Source: Gracilaria gracilis (lineage: Eukaryota; Rhodophyta; Florideophyceae; Gracilariales; Gracilariaceae). Taken from it: 64,000 nt of DNA. The stretch covers positions 124,001-188,000 of the forward strand of contig JARGSG010000068.1 in NCBI GenBank assembly GCA_030374805.1, in the 5' to 3' direction. The translations under genes and the position numbers were made by a program. A model generated the notes under the pieces. The model saw only the letters and a program-made list of their open reading frames with translations. It was not told the DNA's origin and searched no databases. Shown here piece by piece: positions 22,221 through 33,400 of the stretch; the stretch's first letter is position 1, and every line of letters begins with the position of its first letter.

Positions 22221-25200
22221 ATGGCCGATGCCACCGTTTTGGCAGCACTGCTTAGGCGCCAGGAAACAGAAATGAAGAGTTTATCTGCCTCGTTCCTAAA
22301 GGTAGAGGAAGAGTTTTACGAGCTGGCTACTGTTAATTTAGACGAACTGGACAGTGACAGGCGGAGGGAGTTTGACATGCGTCTCACAGCCGTGGAACAG
22401 AAGCGAGAGAGCATTATGAAGCACATCGAGGTGGCAAAGAAGCGAATTCAAATGACATCGTCATTAATGTCGCCCTCACCTGCTAACATAGATGTGATAC
22501 ACCCCGCCGGGTTCACTCGACCGGCGAGGTATCGAATACCTCCTTTGCCCTCGTTCAGGGGTAGTGCACCCTCGACGATTAAGGATCCGTTGGAGTTCCT
22601 TGTAAAGGTCAAGGCCTTACTTACTGCACACGAAGTGCCAAAAGACCGTGGGCTACCGGGTTTTTTGACTACCCTGAGCGGGTTTGACAGACAATGGGCT
22701 GAAGGGAACCTAGACGGATCCGATTGGAGCGATCTGCACGACAAGTTTCTGCACCATTTTGAGTCGCTCGCAATCAGAGACAAGCTCATTCGCGATCTTA
22801 TGACAATCTTGGAGAGGTAATCCGAGTCGGTACAGGAGTACAGCGATAGGTTTACGAGTCTCATTTAGCGAGCCGCGCGTCGGGATGACGACGAGACACT
22901 AGTGGCCGTGTACACACACGGGCTGGATGCTAACCTACAGGATCTAATGCATGCAGCTCGCGCAGCTACGTTCAACATGTGGAGGCTTACCAATCCTGGC
23001 AGGTCTCCTGTTTCGATAACGGACTAGATATCGAACGCAATCACATTGGATTCGTCCCGCTCGTCGCGTCAGAAGGCTGACCAAGGCTCTTCGTCCGTGA
23101 AATCATCTGAGGAACAGAAGGGGGCGAGCCTGCGGAAACTCCGGGTTGGGCGCAACCGATCCAGTAGCCACGAACCCGAACATGCTCAATTGAAGACAAA
23201 GGACTCGTCGCAAAGGAAGGAGAAGCTCGATTCGGCTACCAGACAGCAACTGTGGAAGGAACGGAATTGCTTTTCGTGCAGAAAGCCGTGGAAACGAGGG
23301 CACAAATGCGCAGATCATGAAGAGAAAGAGCCTCAAGCCGCAAACCTGCAGATTGCAACAGCTCCGGAATCCATCTCTGACATAAAACCCATGGAGAGCC
23401 CGTTCTGCACAGATGCTGTACTCCGAACCCTTTTAGGGAACGACGACCACGATTCCGAAGCATAACTCGTGGGTAGCATCATGGAAGCTGAGAAGATGAG
23501 AGATTCGTCTCTCAGCGCCCTAAGTGCAGCTCCTGATGATGCAACAGAGCTTCTTTACACCCCACGTAAAATCAATGGCATCGCCGGATGGGCTATGGTA
23601 GATTCTGGGGCTACATCTACTTTCATATCCAGCGAACTCGGAGAGAGGCATCGGATTCCGATACAGAGAGTGTCTGGGAGCATTCGAGATAGACGTGGCG
23701 AGGTCATGGCTGAACGTAAGGGTATTACTGAGATCACTGTTGAGAACGGGGCTCGTACAGCGCACTTAACGGCCGAAGTCATGCAAATGCCGCTACAGCG
23801 AGACATGGTAATTGTAATTGGTTTACCCCATTTCCCAGCGTTCGGGTACTCCATCGAAGGCATACCTCAAGCAACCACCTTGTCAGCTGACGATGTTCAG
23901 CCCACACCAGAACCTCTTCCGGAAGAGCCAGGCAGCACTCCGGAGGAGCCCCGCACTGCCGCGGATATATCTCAAGAAGTGGGTGAAGCCTTGAAGCGCA
24001 ATCAGAATATCCCTCTATCCGCCAGGTGCACTCATCCCTTGGCAGTACTGAAGGTGAAGCCCTCAACCACCGCTTCTATCTGGAGTCGGGTGAACTGCCT
24101 TTCACGCCGAGACGAAGACCGTGTCAACGTCGAGACAAGCCGGTGGCTTTCTGCCAAGGTCATCGAGCTGGCTCCTTCAGGTTGTGCAAATTCTTTCTCC
24201 ATCTTGAGCGTCCCGAAGAAGGAGGGGAATGGCAACCTCGTAGATGTCCGGCCATGTATTGACCTGCGTCGTCTCCACGCACTGTTGCCGGACTCAGACT
24301 ACCCCCTCCCCCGCGTACAAGATATCTTAGACGCAGTCGGTTCTGCGTCTGGCCCAGAAGCTGTGTTCACCAAGTTGGATATCAGAGATGGGTATTTCCG
24401 ATTCCCCATCCCCGAAGAGGACCGGAACCGGGTGGCGTTCCGCTGGAGGGGGACGCACTACCGGATGTGTGCTGCACCATTTGGCATTAAGACGATGTCT
24501 GCCAAATTCCAAGAGCTGATGGATAAGATACTTGGTGATCTCTCGTACGTTGCCGTCTACATTGATGATATTATCATCTTCTCAGAAAACATGGCTGAGC
24601 ATGCAGAGTACGTTCGGAACGTCATTGAGAGGTTGACAAAATGGAAGATACCCATCAGGGTAGACAAGTTTCGGTTTGGTAGAAAGGAAGTACATCTACT
24701 TGGCTTTGTTGTAACCGGGGAAGGGATCCCCAAGGATCCTTCGAAGGTAGAGGCAATCGCGAACTGGGAGAGGCCAACGACCACTAAGCAGCTGCTCAGC
24801 TTCTTATGGGCGGCCAATTACTACCGTCAATTTATTCCGCGGTTCTCGCATATCGCAAAGCCGCTTGAAATCGCTCGGAAAGGCAAGGCACAACTGCAGT
24901 GGACCGATGAAATGGACGAAGCGTTCAGAGCTACTCGGTCTCAAATGGCAGAGAACATGACCTTGGCATACCCTGCGGATGACAAGAAATTCCTGGTCGG
25001 CACGGACGCATCAAATTATGGCCTCGGTGCCTGGATCGGACAGCGTCAGGATGATGATACGGTCCACTTCATTGCCTTTGCCTCACGATCATTGTCATCG
25101 TCGGAGAGAAATTATGGGGCGACGAAGAAGGAATTGATGGCTATCGTTTGGGCTTTAGGGAAGTTTAAGTGCTACATATCCGGAAAACAGTTTGTACTGT

Positions 25201-25327
25201 ACACTGACCATCGGGCGCTGACGTTCCTTCAAACACAACGGGACGTCAACCCCATGATTTTCCGATCGGTTTACCGGATCATTCTGTACAATTTTCGGAT
25301 CTTGCACCTTCCGGGGCCTCACAACTA
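22221..25327 (+). pseudogene. Gypsy-1 Gag-protease-RT-RNase H, left part
   Basis: One frame holds a gag with an N-terminal coiled coil, a retrotrans_gag core (F-L-V-K-V-K-A-L-L, D-K-F-L-H-H-F), a knuckle C-F-S-C...G-H-K-C (about 23268-23310), protease D-S-G-A-T at 23601, RT with L-D-I-R-D-G-Y-F, A-P-F-G-I and catalytic Y-I-D-D at 24558, and RNase H with T-D-A-S near 25003 and Y-T-D-H-R-A-L. Stops at 22818 (TAA), 22866 (TAG), 23025 (TAG) and 23463 (TAA) interrupt gag without any frameshift; from 23469 the pol part is open. The frame is cut at codon 25326-25328 by the giant transposon, so the last residues before the current stop (to 25367) are read from inserted DNA. Confidence 0.88.
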
Positions 25328-25338
25328 CCCTATGAGCA
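25328..25338 (+). repeat. Left terminal inverted repeat of the giant transposon
   Basis: CCCTATGAGCA, preceded by the ACTA duplicate at 25324-25327. It is exactly complementary to 44309-44319. Confidence 0.88.
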
Positions 25339-25344
25339 AAATGG

Positions 25345-25960
25345 GTGTACAGAAAGTGGCCGAATAAAGATCACAAAATGTACAGAATTTTCCAAAAAGC
25401 GAGGGGCCAAAAGAGGTACAGATGTGGGCCCAACAGTAACCCGGAAGATGGCGTTTATGTATGGCCGAGGGAAGACCACATTCGCATGACCCAATTACAT
25501 CCGTGACATGGCCACGTGTAGCACTGTAATGTAGCTGGCCCAAATGGATACGCATGGTGGCCAGGTATGGTACCTTGGCGTGCGTGGCCGACTTTTATCC
25601 ATGACATGGCCTACTGTGGTACGCTGGGAAACATGTCCTAATTATATCCCACATCTGGCCACATTTAGTACAATGGGAGGGAAACGCTTAGTGCCAGAAA
25701 CTGGTCAAAATGGGTACACCTTTGGACCGACACAATGGCTACTATAGTTCTTCAAGTGGTCGAAATCATTTCCACGGAAATGGCCAAAGTTAGTGCTTCC
25801 GTATCCCTCAAAAAGAACCGAATGTGGCCTCTTAGCGAAGACCAAAATCAGGGCGGGAATGGTCGGAAAGAGGTTCAGATAGATGGCCAGCAGTAGCCAC
25901 ATTCGGTGGGACGTACATGGTCTACCAGGGGTCGGAAGGGGTTCGTAACCCATCCCGTAT
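25345..25960 (+). repeat. Subterminal array of degenerate ~49-bp bipartite units
   Basis: TGGCC recurs at 25462, 25509, 25558, 25607 and 25656, spaced 47, 49, 49 and 49 bp. A second set sits about 27 bp after each (25536, 25585), so each unit is a ~27-bp half with TGGCCA...GGTAC/AGCAC plus a ~22-bp half with ATCC(A/G)TGACA. Looser copies run from 25357 to about 25900. The array starts about 20 bp inside the element end. En/Spm-type elements carry repeated subterminal sites for an element-encoded DNA-binding protein; this array probably plays that part. Confidence 0.75.
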
Positions 25961-26045
25961 TTAGAACGATTTACGGACACTTTGTGCTCATTAGAGTACC
26001 CTTAAGGCGTCCAAACTTCCCCAATAAAGTTCAACAAAAACCCAC

Positions 26046-26089
26046 AACGCGTACATACATTGTACGCGTTGAGACCAAAATTTGGTCTT
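26046..26089 (-). terminator. Two adjacent hairpins and AATAAA at the 3' end of the minus-strand ORF
   Basis: AACGCGTACA (26046-26055) pairs with 26061-26070 across a 5-nt loop. AGACCAAA then pairs with TTTGGTCT around one base (26073-26089). On the minus strand an AATAAA lies just before them (about 26091-26096), some 105 bp past the stop of the 26200-27453 gene, as expected for a polyadenylation region. The hairpins may instead be part of the subterminal end. Confidence 0.5.
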
Positions 26090-26199
26090 TTATTCAATTG
26101 TATCGGAATGGTTCCGAACAAAATTAACGATACCTGGAATCATGTCGCCAATTTTGAAATCATTTGATTACGGAATGACGTGAGATGTTTAGAGATCCA

Positions 26200-27453
26200 C
26201 TACTTGGGCAGCACTCTCCCGGACCTCTTTCCTCGCAAGTGACGCTTTTTACCGCTACCAGTGGTTTTCTTGCCGTCGAGAGCACGTATCGCATCGCGAA
26301 GCACTGTACTGCATTCATCTTCGTCGGAAAGGTCAGAATTGTGTTGAGAGTTTGACACTGCATCCGTATCCTCTTTCTCTGCGAACATTGCAGATCCTGC
26401 AGTGCGAGAAAGTAGCTTGCGTCGCAACGGAGCTCTAGGCTGTTTCTTGCCAACTGAAGCCTGCCTCTTCCTACCCGAATTCAATTTTCCTTGTTTCTTG
26501 CGAGCAGAGAATTGGCGGCCCACTCCAAATTTCTTCTGGACTCGATTGGAACCCTTACCCTGCCTCACCATCGATGTAGTGGCTTCCACTTCATCAACAG
26601 AAGCTGCAGAGGGGTCATGCTTCGCCTCATTACATTCCGCGTCCCCAGAGACTGGGAACGCCCTTTCCACTGCGTTCTTGTGTCCCTGAGGTACCTCTAA
26701 TTCATTCACGTGAGCCGGTGCACGAAGTGCCTGGATTGCATTTTCAATTGAATCGCTGTCTTCCCTAGTCCCATGCGATGTCCTTATCGCGTCTGTATGA
26801 ACAATGGTCGGGTTTGCGGGGCCATTGTTTGCTAACTTTGTCTTGCGTTTTCCTGTTTCTTTCACGGCCTTGTTATCTCTTTGAATTGCCTCCTTTATGA
26901 AACCATCGATGACCCACCCCCTCTGAGCTGCTTTCAACACAGGATAAGTTTCCATCAGACGGTCCTTGAGATGCAACAGAGGTTTGGCATACTCACCCTT
27001 CACTGATGAGTACGTACGACTGCCCCGCTTGATGCTCAGGCGTTGGTAGACGAATACACGGATGTCGTCCTTGACGCAATTTGCCATCTCTGTGTAGATT
27101 GGAAAGTCATCCTCCATTTGTTCGAAGGATTGTCCCATCAGCTTCTGATACATGCAGTTGAAGAGCGTTCGGGTCGATACTGCTGCACTTTTCGCCTCTC
27201 CAGGGCTGACGAAACCTTTCAGCTCTTTCTTGAAAGCCACAGTGGGAATTCTGACAGAGGACGGGGGCAGCTCATAGGGATCGGATGCTGCGTATGTGCC
27301 TTGCGGCATCGTTGTAGTTCGCTTCACGGTGCTGTGCGCGACGCTAGATGCATCTGGAGCCTGAGAAGATATATGATTTGGATCGTTGCTCTGCGGATGA
27401 CCTTGGAGAGCGCTGTCCACGACGATGCGTTGATGCTGGGTCCTGGAAGTCAT
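26200..27453 (-). CDS. Basic nuclear-type protein of the giant transposon, possible TnpA-like partner
   Basis: 417 residues from an ATG (27453-27451) to TAG. The family is not recognised. Residues about 60-205 look folded, with aromatic and hydrophobic residues around F-K-K-E-L-K-G-F and W-V-I-D-G-F-I. A long polar region follows. The stretch at about 300-355 is rich in Lys/Arg (several K-K and R-K-R clusters), and the C-terminus holds an acidic S-D-L-S-D-E-D-E patch followed by more Lys/Arg. It is divergent from the tnp2 gene across a 710-bp gap and next to the subterminal repeats. That position and charge suit a DNA-binding partner like TnpA of En/Spm, but this is inference. The frame is undamaged. 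Confidence 0.6.
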   Translation of the reverse strand: MTSRTQHQRIVVDSALQGHPQSNDPNHISSQAPDASSVAHSTVKRTTTMPQGTYAASDPYELPPSSVRIPTVAFKKELKGFVSPGEAKSAAVSTRTLFNCMYQKLMGQSFEQMEDDFPIYTEMANCVKDDIRVFVYQRLSIKRGSRTYSSVKGEYAKPLLHLKDRLMETYPVLKAAQRGWVIDGFIKEAIQRDNKAVKETGKRKTKLANNGPANPTIVHTDAIRTSHGTREDSDSIENAIQALRAPAHVNELEVPQGHKNAVERAFPVSGDAECNEAKHDPSAASVDEVEATTSMVRQGKGSNRVQKKFGVGRQFSARKKQGKLNSGRKRQASVGKKQPRAPLRRKLLSRTAGSAMFAEKEDTDAVSNSQHNSDLSDEDECSTVLRDAIRALDGKKTTGSGKKRHLRGKRSGRVLPK

Positions 27454-28163
27454 GGTGGCAGGAGTGAAAGAAACTAAGGTGAAACGGAGGTAGGAAACTC
27501 TCGCGGCGGTCAGGATTGATTCGATTTGGAGTTTCAGAGAGGTGTAGCTTACCTATCGGATGTGAATTGCGTAGTGTGAGAGGCACCTAAGCTATAACGA
27601 AAAGGCAACGAGACGGTGATGAGAGGATTGTCAGTTTTCCCCGTCGTTATTGTTTAGCACGGGTTCTGAAATGACAACTTCGAAAGCGTTTGGTGCATAC
27701 AACTTACGCTGATGTCGGGCAGTGTCCAAACAGCAGACCACGAAGAATTGGCGTGATCGGTAAAGTGCAGTGGCACTCAGATAGAATAGCGGAGAACAAT
27801 ATGATCACTTCGAACAGGAAGGTTTATGTCTGATGCTCTCCCTCACACTTGAAGAACGTTCATCAGTGAGGAGCAGATAGGATCGTAGATGGGGAGGAAG
27901 GCAGATCATAGCAGCAGTTCACGGCGGGAAGAGACGGCTTAAGTTCTCGGAGAACCAGCTCGGAACGAAAGGGAGCATTGAAGTGAAAAGTGAGAAGGTG
28001 CTTTTGTAAAATTTTGAGGAGCCAGATATTTTCTAATTAATATCGACTTCTGTAACATGAAACTGCACGATATCTCCGGACTCATACTGGGGCAGCGTTC
28101 ACATACCTTGACTTGGACATAGAACTACACATCTTGTGGTAGATTTCATCCTTGTAGGGAAAT
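27454..28163. promoter_or_regulatory. Divergent promoter region of the giant transposon
   Basis: This 710-bp gap separates the start codons of the minus-strand basic protein and the plus-strand tnp2 gene. No domain or clear repeat is seen. By position it should hold both promoters; I cannot assign a TATA box with confidence. Confidence 0.4.
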
Positions 28164-29996
28164 ATGGGGAGCCGTAGGAAAAGGTACAGATGGGAAACAT
28201 CGCAAAGACAGTCCATGGGCGAGTGGGGTGATATCACTGACAGCCTGCAGGATAAAGACTCAATCCGAGGTAGTCCACAGCACGAAAGACGAGAAAGAAG
28301 GTATCGATGGCAAGTTCACAATCACACGCCCGACGAAATGGTTTCAACATCAGCACCAGAACGTGAACAGATTATGGCATTAGAGGAAGAGGAAGCGAGA
28401 GAAAATGTTCTGGAAAATAGCGCAGAACTTTCAATCCAGGATATTGAGGCAGAAAGGGTAAATGGAAAACCATCAGGTGAAGAACAGGGCGATGTTCGCC
28501 ATACTTTTGTTCATCACTCGCCATCTTGCAGCCCACAATCCTTCACAAATTCGCTGGAGATGGGCGAGAGTTCGTTTCCAAGATCCTCAGTCCGCCTCAG
28601 TCACTCCACGCTTTCCTCACTTGACGAAATGGATGAAACTAATGATCTTGGGTTAAAAGAAATAGAGTACAAACGTCTGTCGAGCTTTCTGTACACCGCT
28701 GAGCTTTCCGGGATCTCGGAGCGCACTATAACGAGATTGATTGCCGGGAACCCTATCAATTCAGAGTTTTCTTATAGATCTCTGGTATACTACGCATCCA
28801 GCGTAGCCCAGGTGAATAAATGTTATGTGGCAATGTGTAACGAAGGACATGCCGCTCGTGCGGGTGTCCTGAAATCCACAGAGATGTGTCCAACCTGTGA
28901 TAGACCTCTTTTGCGAAGTAAAAAGAAGTTTTGGTTCATGAAGCCATCGACGGCGCTTCAGGGCCTCTGCAGAGCTCGCAACTCTTTCCAGGCTATAACC
29001 GAGGGATGTCACCGTGCAAAGAAGGCTTTCGTAGATCGATCATGCAGTAGGCTGGTTCATGACTACTATGATGGGGCGATGTTCCAACGTATGCATGGAG
29101 AAAGGCTCCAGAACTGGATCCCAGAAGGGAAGGAAATCCTTGTTTTCTTGTCGCTATCAACAGATGGATTTGAGTGTACAAAGAACAGGAAAGGGGATCC
29201 GATATCTTCGTGGACAATTCTGTGCAGTGTACTTAATACTACTCCTGCTCATCGGAGTAAGGCTTCCAATATTCTCATCCTAGGTGTAGTACCGGGTTCT
29301 CATGATTCCGAGTATTTCGATACATTCTTTGCGGATATAACGCGCGATCTGAAGGAACTTGAAAACGGAATTCCCGCTGTATGCTACGATGGGAAAGTTA
29401 GAACGTTGAAGGCGTTTGTCTTGTTCTTCACGGCCGACTGGCCAGCAGCGTCAAAAGTTTTAGGATACGTTGGCCATACAGGGAGGATGTTCTGCCGTTT
29501 CTGTACCAAACGAAAAGTTTATGTGAAGGAGCTCAAATGCTTGTGCGCTATCCCTCCAGATACATCTCGCACACCACTTGGCTCCCGGCGACGATACCTT
29601 GATGGGGCCCTCATCACATCTGAATGTGCCGGAAAAAGAAGATCCAAAGATGTGAAGCGTACTTGGAACATGCTGCGGTCGCAACCTGACGTACGAACAC
29701 GGAAACCTATTATTGACTCTACCGGCATTAAGAAGAGCTCCTGTCTTCGATCCTTGAACCTTGATTATGTATACGCTTTTCCACACGATGTGATGCACTT
29801 AGTTCTCCTTGGATGGACGAAACATATATTGAAGCTTCTTTGTGGGTCGCATGCAAGACATAAAGCAGTTGATGCACTTCCCTCATACTGCATTAACCGA
29901 CCTACTCTCGAGAAGGTCAATGATGCTTTGACAGAATCTGCAGTTGGAATTCCGACTGAATGGGGCAGAACCCCGTTGTCACTAGACAACCTTGGT

Positions 29997-30380
29997 AATG
30001 TAAAGTCGGGTACAAGAGGTTGGATTGGTTGAAACAGAGTTTATTGTTCGTTGTTTCCGGGCTGTGAGTACCGGGGTCTTGTCTGTCTGCTTGAGTAGAA
30101 ATGCAAGAGAACTGTACTGAGTTGTCTCCTTAAATACCCTTTGCGCACGCTCTGGCGTAATGCAAGTAGTCGTGCAACGCACACGTAATCGTTGCTACGT
30201 AATGCCTCTCCGTCTCTCCTAGTACGTCTGATATTATTCTGCAAAGTGCAAGTATCCAATGCAACTCTCCTAGACCATTGCACTAGACTTATGCATCGTG
30301 CAAACATTAATGCAAGTATTTCGCTTTGCATTGCAAATGCAAATGCACTGCAAATGCACAATCAATGCTTGCATTCCATT
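29997..30380 (-). repeat. 3' LTR of Copia-2
   Basis: 384 bp, nearly identical to 34951-35334. The outer U3 part (30300-30378) is packed with TGCAAATGCA-like steps. A TATA-like GTATTTAAGG lies on the minus strand near 30137-30128. Just inside it is a purine tract (GAGAAAGAATTAG, minus strand) suitable as a polypurine tract. Confidence 0.9.
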
Positions 30381-30402
30381 CTAATTCTTTCTCGAAAACA
30401 TT

Positions 30403-33400
30403 CTAACCGGTTGACTTGTTAGAACTGTTTGAGAGTGCTCCTCGAAGATCTAGAGATATTTTTCCGTCGTACAACATCAATTCCAACGGTTGTGTCAAAG
30501 GACTGTCTGTCTTTGTCAACGGGTCTGCGTAGTTCAATTTTCCAGGAAACCATATCATTCGGTCGACGTTATTGGTCTCATACTCATATCTGATGACACT
30601 TACATCTCCCCTAATCGATCGATTGGTGGCGTTCCTGCAAGTCGATAGAGTTCCATACAAGTCCTTCGAGTCCACTACAACCCAAAGAGGTACAGGTATG
30701 CCAAGTAAAATCTGAAAGGCCTTAGCAAGAACCTTTCCTTCATCGATGGCTTCACCTGCTGCCAAAGTTTCGGCAGAACCAATTGACTTAACCGGTCTAC
30801 GAGATTTGTGTGAACTCCATCCAATGATATGAATGATAGAATCCTGCGATAGCTTCCCAAACAGAATTCCAGCAACATAGCCAAGTTGTCCATAGTCTTC
30901 TGATCGGCTGGCATCCGAGAACATCACAACAGAAACTTCACATTTCTGGACATCGCAAGGTCTGTTGAACATCACTGAGGTCCCTTTTCTCTTCAACGCT
31001 CTCAAAAGGTTGATTTGTGTAACCAAGTCCTTTACAGTCGGTGATGGACCCTTTTGTTGCAAGTAGCTTGCCACGAAGGCGCAAAATGGCGATGCAGCGA
31101 CTCCAAGCCATCCTAGGCAACTGTTGAGCGATCGAAAGGCAGATGATTCGTTACTGTTAAGTTGACTGTCTTGCTCCTTTCGCCGCGTTCGACTGATTGT
31201 GTAAGCTTCGTATCCCTGCATTTTCTCATCTCCATCGATACGAATGGTCATGTCTTCATACTGAGTGATCATTAATCCGTAAAAGTTGATTTGGCCTGGT
31301 CCATACACAATAGTACCAAGTTGGTAGTCTTCCTGTATCTTGTCGATGACCTGGGCCAATTTCTCGCGAGGTCCGGCGAAGAGAATATCGTCAACAACCT
31401 TGACTGCGGCGCTGCTCATCTGGCTATCATACTTCTGGTAGAACAGTTGCGGCACATAAACGAGCTGTTGGTATCCGATTCTTCTTAAAACATCATCACT
31501 TAACTGCTGCCACTTTGCTCCGGCATTTACAAGGCCATACGCGGCTGAAAGAAGGAGCCAGTAGTGTTGATTACGCGTAATGCATTCACGCGGCGGTATT
31601 ACATATACATCTCGTAAGGCTTCCGTTTGCAGAAAAGCACTCTTGAAATCAATTTTTGCCACTGTCCATCGATTGACTGCCGCCAACGAAAGCAAAATTC
31701 TGATTCCAACGGGACGGCATGTTGCAGAATCGGTCTTCAAACTGTCTTTGCGTTGGTCTTTGTTACCATGGACTGCAATCCGGGCCTTCAGGGTCAATGA
31801 GTTGTCATCACAACGTTTCACCTTGTACAGCACATGGCTGGTGACTACGTTGGCATTTTTGGGTACTTTGGAAACTGGTACCTCTCTCACGACCTTCTTA
31901 AATGACAGCGCTTCCTTCTCATACGCGTTCTGGGTTGCATACGGGGAGAGTCCTTGGGCTTGGTGCAACATGAACTCATTTGAACCGAAAGCCTGAAAGT
32001 ACTTACCGATTAGTTCCTTCTCCGAGCTCCGGAGTTCTTGTCCAGGTGACAACTGCACCTCTGCTGCTTCAATCGTATCCTGAACTCGCTCAGGTGCTGT
32101 GGCGTTTTCGATGGTGTCTGCGGTTGCTGTCGTGGTGACGTAATTCCATACTTCGTCTCGCAGATTTAACTTCTCTTTGTCGCCATCAGTGTAATGTACA
32201 TGATGCTTATCAGCGTCTTCGTCATACTTATGGACTGTCCCTGCATAGAACGTTTTGTCCATGGGCCAATAAACTTCAATATGGTCTCCAACCTTCGGCA
32301 TGATGGGTCCCGTTTGACCCATGTCATCTTCGGTGTCCTCGCGGTTGGTGGTTGTCGTTTGTACTAGTTGATGTCGAACTACTTCATCACTCTCGCCCGA
32401 TTTATCTTCCAATCCGTGAAGAGAATCATCCAAATTCCTGTCAAGTTCGTCTATTGCATCTCGCACAGCAGCTGCTAGCTCGTTGTCATGAATTGCGGGT
32501 CGAACATCTTCGATTGCTGCATTTATCTTCTTTCCATTTGCTCCAGGAACGGTAACAGTACCACTTTCACGTTGAAATGTAAGTATAGGCTTGTTCTGGG
32601 ATCATTTTCCTCTCTTCTCGTGTTGCTTTTTGATGTATATCTGTACCAAATCTCCTACGGTTACTGGGGGTTCTTCGAACGTCCTGGACCTAAGGATTAA
32701 AGTCAGCTTACGCTTGGCCAAGAGAGTTTGGTGTGCATCGACAAGTTCCTGGGGCAGCAGCCTTGGCAGGCCGCCATTCTCGATTGGTCTCGCATATCCT
32801 TTTGCAAACTCGTGCGCGGATAGGACGTCGTTTCCATAAAGATCGTTGGTTATCCTGATAGCCTGTTGCACAAAAAGAGAGCTTCTCCAATCAGTGGCTT
32901 CTACGTCTGAAGCCTCCTTCAGACGCAGGAAAACGTCTCTGATTATGCGATGCTTGGATTCGAGAACGTTCTTGTTGTGTCTACGGGCGGGTAGGGGTCT
33001 GACTTCAATTCCCCGCTCACTCAGATAGTCGTTAAATATGGTATTGTTGAAGGCTTGGTCGTACGCAACCACATCAGGTTCCCAAAATGGTGTTAACCAA
33101 TGTGCGTCGAAGATCAATATGGCGTTTTGCATGGACGTATCTTCCACCTCCGCTTTGACTGAGTATCGCGATACGGAATCCATGATGTGCATTACCACAT
33201 GTTGATGCAAGAACAGATGATCGACACACACGACCTCGTTGAACGATCTCGTCATTGAGATTAGCGATACTTTTCTGGAGGCTTTGGGTGTCGCTGTTGC
33301 TTTGCAGGCGGTACAGTCTTCCAAAGCAGTCTGCAAATACTTGTCCACTTGTGCGTTCCAAACTTCATTCCTTTCCAAAAGAATTTTGATATCCGAGTAG

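Noticed and set aside
25345-25960. CRISPR array or ordinary satellite
   Set aside because: Units are degenerate, have no unique spacers and no cas genes, and the genome is eukaryotic. Their position just inside a TIR favours subterminal transposon repeats.
26190-26210. CACTA terminus (a CACTAC at 26198) as the end of the tnp2 element
   Set aside because: No matching inverted copy was found beyond the tnp2 gene, and it would cut through the end of an open gene. The CCCTATGAGCA ends with ACTA duplicates and the restored Gypsy frame are far better supported.
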